Below the pieces are notes generated by a model that did no database searches, was not told the DNA's origin, and was given only the letters and a program-made list of their open reading frames with translations. A DNA stretch of 64,000 bases from the NCBI GenBank assembly GCA_041389725.1, contig JAWKRG010000015.1, positions 1 through 64,000 on the forward strand. The letters run 5' to 3'. Positions 59,734 through 64,000 of this stretch are shown in pieces. Within the stretch, counting starts at the first letter, position 1, and every line of letters begins with the position of its first letter. This DNA is from Polyangiaceae bacterium. GTDB lineage: Bacteria; Myxococcota_A; Polyangia; Polyangiales; Polyangiaceae. The position numbers and the translations under genes are program-made.

Positions 59734-60858
59734 TCAGGTCTCCGACAGCGCGCCTTCTATCGAGTGAGCTTCGCGCTCGAAGAAGTCACGCGCGACCGCG
59801 TCGAGGCGAGGATCCGCGAAAAGGTGCGCGCTGTAGGTGCGAACCGGCGAGAAGCCACGGGCTCGTTTGTGTTCGCCGCCAGCGCCTGGCTCGAAGCGGG
59901 CGAGGCCCCGTTCGATCGACTCCTGGATGCCGTGGTAGTAGCAGACGTTGAAGTGCAGGCAGTCGTACTCGGCGAGGGCGCCCCAGTAGCGACCATACAT
60001 TGCCGACTTGCCGAGGAGATTGAAGGCCGCCGCCACAGGTCGTTGCGCGTCCGCTTCGTAGGCGATGACCGTGAGCACCTGCTGGGGCATTGCAGCGACG
60101 ATGGCGTGAAAGAACTCGCGGCTCAGGTACTGGCGACCCCAGAAGTAGCGCTCGATGGTGTTGCGATAGCACTCGAAGACGTGATTCACGAGGGAAGCGT
60201 CCAGCTCCGAACCGAGCCGCGTTTCGAGTCGAAGGCCTTGGGCCTCCATGGCGCGTCGCTCCCGCCGCATTTGGTGGCGACGCTTGCTGGTTTGCGCGGC
60301 CAAGAAGTCGTCGAATCTCGCGTACCCGTCGTTGTGCCAATGCAGCTGCACGCCGAGACGCTGCGCCAGCCCGGCGGCTCGTAGCGCCGCAGCCTCTTCG
60401 GCGTCCGAGAACAGCACGTGAGCGCTCGACAGCTCGAACGTATCCAGCAATCGCGCGAGCCCCGCTGCAAGCGCCGCGTAGAGCTGTCCACGACGTTCCG
60501 GACGCGGGCACAAGAGCCGTGCCCCTGTTGCCGGCGTGAAGGGCGCTGCCACCACGAGCTTCGGGTAGTACGCGAGCTTCAAGCGGTGCTCCGCGAACTC
60601 GGCGATGCCGTGGTCGAACACAAACTCCCCCTGACTGTGACCCTTGACGTAGGCCGGCGCGACGGCGACGAGTTCACCCGCTTCGCGAAATGCCAAGTGC
60701 ATCGGCGCCCAACCGCGCTCGGCGCTCGCCGCACCCGTCACTTCGAGGATGTGCAGGAACTCATAGCGAAGGAAGGGCGGGTCTTCCGCCGCTACCAACG
60801 CGTTCCAAGCGTCGGCGCCGATCTCGGAAATCGCAGGGTGCGTGGACAGCTCGATCAT
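59734..60858 (-). CDS. FemAB/GNAT-fold acyltransferase, DUF482-like, 374 aa
   Basis: The protein has the pattern of the peptidogalycan/DUF482 GNAT-like family: FLRYEFLHILEVTGAASAERGWAPMHLAFREAGELVAVAPAYVKGHSQGEFVFDHGIAEFAE, then YYPKLVVAAPFTPATGARLL, SAHVLFSDAEE, QLHWHNDGYARFDDFLAAQTSKRRHQMRRERR and GALAEYDCLHFNVCYYHGIQ. Members are thought to transfer acyl or aminoacyl groups, but the substrate is unknown. There is no signal peptide. It is followed on the same strand by a cardiolipin synthase, which may point to cell-envelope work. Confidence 0.8.
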   Translation of the reverse strand: MIELSTHPAISEIGADAWNALVAAEDPPFLRYEFLHILEVTGAASAERGWAPMHLAFREAGELVAVAPAYVKGHSQGEFVFDHGIAEFAEHRLKLAYYPKLVVAAPFTPATGARLLCPRPERRGQLYAALAAGLARLLDTFELSSAHVLFSDAEEAAALRAAGLAQRLGVQLHWHNDGYARFDDFLAAQTSKRRHQMRRERRAMEAQGLRLETRLGSELDASLVNHVFECYRNTIERYFWGRQYLSREFFHAIVAAMPQQVLTVIAYEADAQRPVAAAFNLLGKSAMYGRYWGALAEYDCLHFNVCYYHGIQESIERGLARFEPGAGGEHKRARGFSPVRTYSAHLFADPRLDAVARDFFEREAHSIEGALSET

Positions 60859-60882
60859 CGGTCTGGGCTCGGCCGCATCTAC

Positions 60883-62043
60883 CTACCAGAGTTTGCGCAG
60901 GCGATACGCAAGCTGCTCCGCGACCCGCTCGACCCTGGGACGCTGCTCGAACTCCCGGAGCTCCACCTCACGACTGTCCTCGAAATCCATCAGGAAAGAC
61001 TGTTCCATTACGGCTCCGAAACGGCGATCCTCCACGGCCACGTTCACTTCCAGGTTCGACTTCAGGGAGCGGTAGTCGAGATTGAACGTACCGATGGTAC
61101 TCCACGAGCCGTCGACGACGGCCGTCTTGGAGTGAAGCACGTTCTGCTGCAACTCGAAGATCCGGACGCCCGACTTCAGTAGCACGGGGTAGATCGCGCG
61201 ACTCGCCATGCGCACGACCGGCACATCGCTCTGCCCAGGCAGGAGCACGCGCACGTCCACGCCGTGGCGGGCCGCGCGAATGAGCGCCCGACGAATGACG
61301 CGATCCGGAACGAAGTAGCTGTTTGCGATCCAGATGCGCTCACGCGCGCGATAGATATGCGCGATGTAGGCTCTCACGATCTCTCGCCGGTTGCGCGCCT
61401 TGGCCTCACCCAAGACGCTCACTCGCTGATCGCCGCCGGAACTACGAGGTTCCGACACACGGTGCAGTCCTGCCTCGCCCACCGCGCGCCAGGTGGAGTG
61501 GAAGCACTCCCACAGCCCGCGAGCCGCCGGACCTTCCACCCGCACCATGTCGTCGCGAAACCCACCCCCACCTTCAGCTCGATCCAACCACTGATCCGCC
61601 AAGTTGATGCCCCCAGTGAATCCAACGTGCTCGTCGACGACCAGGATCTTGCGGTGGTCCCGCCGCGACATGGCATCCAGACGAAAGCGCTTTCGCCACG
61701 GAAGCACCGGATTGTATTCATGCACTCGCGCCCCGGCGTCGCGCAAGCGGTCGAACTGCGCGCGGTCCGCTTCCAGGGATCCGATGGCGTCGTAGATGAG
61801 CCACACGGCCACGCCACGTCGCAGCGCACCGGTGAGCGCCGTCGCGAAGCGACGCCCAACGCGATCCGAGCCGAACCAGTACATCTCGAGCACGACTTGT
61901 CGTTGCGCGGCTTCAATTGCCTCCAGCATCGCCGGGAATGCCTCGGTTCCATTGCGAAGCAGTGCGACGCGATGGCCAGCTACGAAGTGTTCCTGGATCC
62001 GTCGGAATCGACGCGGCGGGAGGGAGCGTCCGGACAGCACCAC
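60883..62043 (-). CDS. Cardiolipin synthase-like phospholipase D protein, 386 aa
   Basis: GTG at 62043 is directly next to the stop of the symporter gene. The two PLD catalytic motifs are present: RDHRKILVVDEHVGFTGGINLAD and LHSKTAVVDGSWSTIGTFNLDYRSL (HxKxxxxD both times), separated by about 190 residues. RGVAVWLIYDAIGSLEADR and DVRVLLPGQSDVPVVRMASR are typical of the ClsB-type cardiolipin synthases that lack the N-terminal membrane helices. It would form cardiolipin or a related phospholipid at the inner membrane. The C-terminus is rich in charged residues. Confidence 0.88.
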   Translation of the reverse strand: MVLSGRSLPPRRFRRIQEHFVAGHRVALLRNGTEAFPAMLEAIEAAQRQVVLEMYWFGSDRVGRRFATALTGALRRGVAVWLIYDAIGSLEADRAQFDRLRDAGARVHEYNPVLPWRKRFRLDAMSRRDHRKILVVDEHVGFTGGINLADQWLDRAEGGGGFRDDMVRVEGPAARGLWECFHSTWRAVGEAGLHRVSEPRSSGGDQRVSVLGEAKARNRREIVRAYIAHIYRARERIWIANSYFVPDRVIRRALIRAARHGVDVRVLLPGQSDVPVVRMASRAIYPVLLKSGVRIFELQQNVLHSKTAVVDGSWSTIGTFNLDYRSLKSNLEVNVAVEDRRFGAVMEQSFLMDFEDSREVELREFEQRPRVERVAEQLAYRLRKLW

Positions 62044-63366
62044 TCAACCCTCCGCGGAGAGAATCCCTTGCTCCCCCTCGCTACGCCCAATCACCACCGC
62101 CGCCGTCGTGTCGCCGAGCACGTTGACCGCGGTACGACACATGTCCAGCACACGGTCGACGGCGAGAATCAGGCCCACCGCTTCGAGGGGCAGACCGATG
62201 GTGGTGAGAATCAGCGTGATCGCCACCAAGCTCGCGGCAGGAATCCCAGCCACGCCCACGGACGTGAGTAGCGCGACGACGACCACGGTCAGCATTTGAC
62301 CGACGCTGAGGTTCAGGCCGTAGGCTTGCGCGATGAACATGGCGGCGACGCACTCGTATAGGGCAGTGCCATCCATGTTCACAGTAGCGCCGAGGGGCAA
62401 AGTGAAAGACGTCACCCGCTTGCTCACGCCAGCGCGGCGCTCCACGCAGTCGAGGGTCAGAGGCAAGGTCGCCGACGACGACGCGGTAGAAAAGGCCATG
62501 AGCAGCGCGGGAGCCACCGCCTTGTAGTGCCGCCATGGGCTGACCCTACCCAGCAAGCGCAGCAGCAGCGGCAGCGAAACGAAGGCGTGCGCAGCGAGGG
62601 CCAGCAACACCACCACCGCGAAAGTCAACAGCGGGCGCAGGGCGCCGAACCCCGTGGTCAGCACCACCTTCGCCACCAAGAAGAACACCCCGAGGGGTGC
62701 GAAGCGCATGACCCAGTCGGTCATGAGCAACATGATCTCGTACACGCCGTTCCAGAAGTCGCCGACCACCGCACCGTAGCGCTTGGGCACCTTGGTGAGC
62801 ATGTAGCCGAAGAGCAGCGAGAAGAAGATCAGGCCGAGCATCTGGCCGTCCGCCGCGTCCTTGAACACGTTCTCTGGCACCAACCGGAGGAATACCTCTG
62901 CAACGTCCTTCTGCGATCGCCCCGCCACCTTGGCAGAGACCGAGGCAGTGTCCGCAGACAGCCCAATCAGGTCCTTGGCGGGCTTGCCGTCGACGACGCC
63001 CGGCTCGACCGCCACCACCAGCGCCAGGCCCAGCACAATCGCCAGCAGGGAGGTGACCAGGTAGTAGCCAACCGTCTTGAGCCCGAGGCGCCCGAGATCC
63101 GCGGTCCCCCCCATGCCCGCGACCGCCGTGATGATCGACGCGACGATCAGCGGCACTACCAGCATCTTGAGTGCCCGCAAGAACAGCGCTCCGAAGAACT
63201 CGCAGATCTGTACCGCGCCCACACCGAAAAGCGCCGTGCTCGCGGGCAAGGTGAGCCCAAGAGCCACCGCCCCCAGCAGGGCAATCAAGATCTGCGTGTG
63301 TAGCTTGAGCTTCGGCACGGGCCGCCGCAGGGTATCCGAATCCTCGAGCAATGCGGAGCGCGACAC
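62044..63366 (-). CDS. Dicarboxylate/amino-acid:cation symporter (DAACS family), 440 aa
   Basis: After a polar N-terminus, PKLKLHTQILIALLGAVALGLTLP begins the usual eight-helix transporter. The family's signature regions are visible: FFGALFLRALKMLVVPLIVASIITAVAGMG (TM2), the Ser-rich hairpin AFSTASSSATLPLTLDCVERRAGV, the LPLGATVNMDGTALYE motif, and VGVAGIPAASLVAITLILTTIGLPLEAVGLILAVDRVLDMCRTAVNVLGD. These mark the GltP/DctA-type glutamate/aspartate/C4-dicarboxylate carriers of the inner membrane. Both re-entrant loops look intact. Substrate (glutamate or dicarboxylate) cannot be told apart here. Confidence 0.9.
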   Translation of the reverse strand: MSRSALLEDSDTLRRPVPKLKLHTQILIALLGAVALGLTLPASTALFGVGAVQICEFFGALFLRALKMLVVPLIVASIITAVAGMGGTADLGRLGLKTVGYYLVTSLLAIVLGLALVVAVEPGVVDGKPAKDLIGLSADTASVSAKVAGRSQKDVAEVFLRLVPENVFKDAADGQMLGLIFFSLLFGYMLTKVPKRYGAVVGDFWNGVYEIMLLMTDWVMRFAPLGVFFLVAKVVLTTGFGALRPLLTFAVVVLLALAAHAFVSLPLLLRLLGRVSPWRHYKAVAPALLMAFSTASSSATLPLTLDCVERRAGVSKRVTSFTLPLGATVNMDGTALYECVAAMFIAQAYGLNLSVGQMLTVVVVALLTSVGVAGIPAASLVAITLILTTIGLPLEAVGLILAVDRVLDMCRTAVNVLGDTTAAVVIGRSEGEQGILSAEG

Positions 63367-63410
63367 TACTTGGCTTTTGCCGTCACGCGACCTAGAGGGT
63401 AGGGCAAGCC

Positions 63411-64000
63411 GTGCTGGTCGACGTTCTGCTGCTGCTACTGGGCATCGTCATGCTCTATTTTGGAGCCGAATGGCTGGTGCGAGGAGCCGCGGGCTTGGCT
63501 CGCGCATTCGGCGTCAGCCCTCTCGTGGTGGGACTGACCGTGGTCAGCTACGGCACCAGCGCGCCGGAGCTCGCCGTGAGCACCGTGGCCGCCCTGGACG
63601 GGAAACCCGACATCGCGCTTGGCAACGTCGTTGGATCCAACATCGCCAATCTGGGCTTGATCCTCGGTGTCACCGCGCTGATAGCGCCACCCCGGGTAGA
63701 GGGACGCCTGATTCGGCGCGAGCTGCCGGTCCTGCTCCTGACTGCGCTGACCGTACCCCTGGTGCTGTTCGGCGGGCGCATCACGCGCCCCGAGGGAGCC
63801 GTGCTTGCGCTGAGCGCCGTCGTGTTCACCTATCTGACCTTCGGTTGGGCACGGGCCGGTACTGACGAAGAAGCCGACGCGGTTCGGGACCCTGCAGCGG
63901 CGCCCACAGGCCGAGGCAAGATGCTCGTGCTGGCGCTACTGGGTCTCGGTGTCTTGCTCGTGGGCGGAAAGGTCTTCGTGCAAGGTGCAGTGGGACTCGC
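63411..64000 (+). CDS. Na+/Ca2+ exchanger (CaCA, YrbG-type), 5' part, cut by the window edge
   Basis: GTG at 63411 starts VLVDVLLLLLGIVMLYFGAEWLVRGAAGLARAFGVSPLVVGLTVVSYGTSAPELAVS. The GTSAPELAVS and GNVVGSNIANLGLILG blocks are the alpha-1 repeat signature of the K+-independent Ca2+/Na+ exchangers (CaCA superfamily). About 196 codons are inside the window; the second half, including the alpha-2 repeat, lies beyond 64000. It is divergent from the symporter gene with 44 bases between the starts. Confidence 0.85.
   Translation, partial: MLVDVLLLLLGIVMLYFGAEWLVRGAAGLARAFGVSPLVVGLTVVSYGTSAPELAVSTVAALDGKPDIALGNVVGSNIANLGLILGVTALIAPPRVEGRLIRRELPVLLLTALTVPLVLFGGRITRPEGAVLALSAVVFTYLTFGWARAGTDEEADAVRDPAAAPTGRGKMLVLALLGLGVLLVGGKVFVQGAVGL

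Overview
The window is a chromosome segment of a very GC-rich bacterium, most likely a myxobacterium of class Polyangia (Myxococcota, the former Deltaproteobacteria). The evidence is the four Hanks-type Ser/Thr protein kinases with a C-terminal membrane anchor plus one pseudokinase, lipoproteins whose Cys is followed by Gly/Thr/Ser-rich linkers, frequent GTG starts, many 1- or 4-nt gene overlaps, and housekeeping genes in a proteobacterial order (rimP-nusA-ylxR-infB-DUF503-rbfA).

Left end (1-5133). A run of small unrecognised genes, two of them behind near-identical promoter blocks, is followed by a putative DNA-binding ribbon-helix-helix protein. Then comes an unusual resistance-like locus. 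A strong promoter starts a leaderless ten-residue leader peptide (MSFAFFIRLR, ending in the Arg-X-Arg type that stalls macrolide-bound ribosomes). Structured leader RNA follows, with a hairpin that can hide the Shine-Dalgarno sequence. The downstream protein joins a complete HflX ribosome-splitting GTPase to a complete Mph-type macrolide 2'-phosphotransferase domain. The stretch ends at the 3' side of a tRNA-Asn gene, the usual edge of an integrated island, although no integrase is visible.

Middle (5200-37650). Lipoproteins, a kinase/TPR/Cys-rich lipoprotein operon, a polysaccharide flippase, an orphan ABC ATPase, an OmpA-type envelope protein, the rimP-to-rbfA operon with a terminator-like hairpin in its leader, serA, two VIT/VWA genes (one shattered by many frame changes), and a RimK-type glutamate ligase with two partner enzymes. 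Intergenic repeats include three phased CTGCAGAATA boxes and two copies of a dispersed palindromic element.

Redox operon (46117-37655, minus strand). Four genes are each joined by a 4-nt GTGA overlap: a Ser/Thr kinase; a pseudokinase fused through a membrane helix to a five-haem cytochrome c; a protein with two cyclic-nucleotide-binding domains, four [4Fe-4S] cluster motifs and a membrane part carrying two H-x13-H helices (b-haem pattern); and a protein with four c-haems, two membrane helices, Fe-S motifs and an apparently permuted FAD/NAD(P) reductase. Together they look like a signal-gated transmembrane electron-transfer complex that I do not recognise as a described system.

Right end (46443-64000). 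Metabolic and envelope genes: an ELFV amino-acid dehydrogenase, a methyltransferase with a ferritin-like protein, another kinase, pyruvate kinase, diaminopimelate decarboxylase, a Helicase_C_3-type protein, an HD phosphohydrolase, a FemAB/GNAT-type protein, a cardiolipin synthase, a dicarboxylate symporter and the start of a Ca2+/Na+ exchanger.

All functional calls come from reading motifs and remembered families; no search was run.
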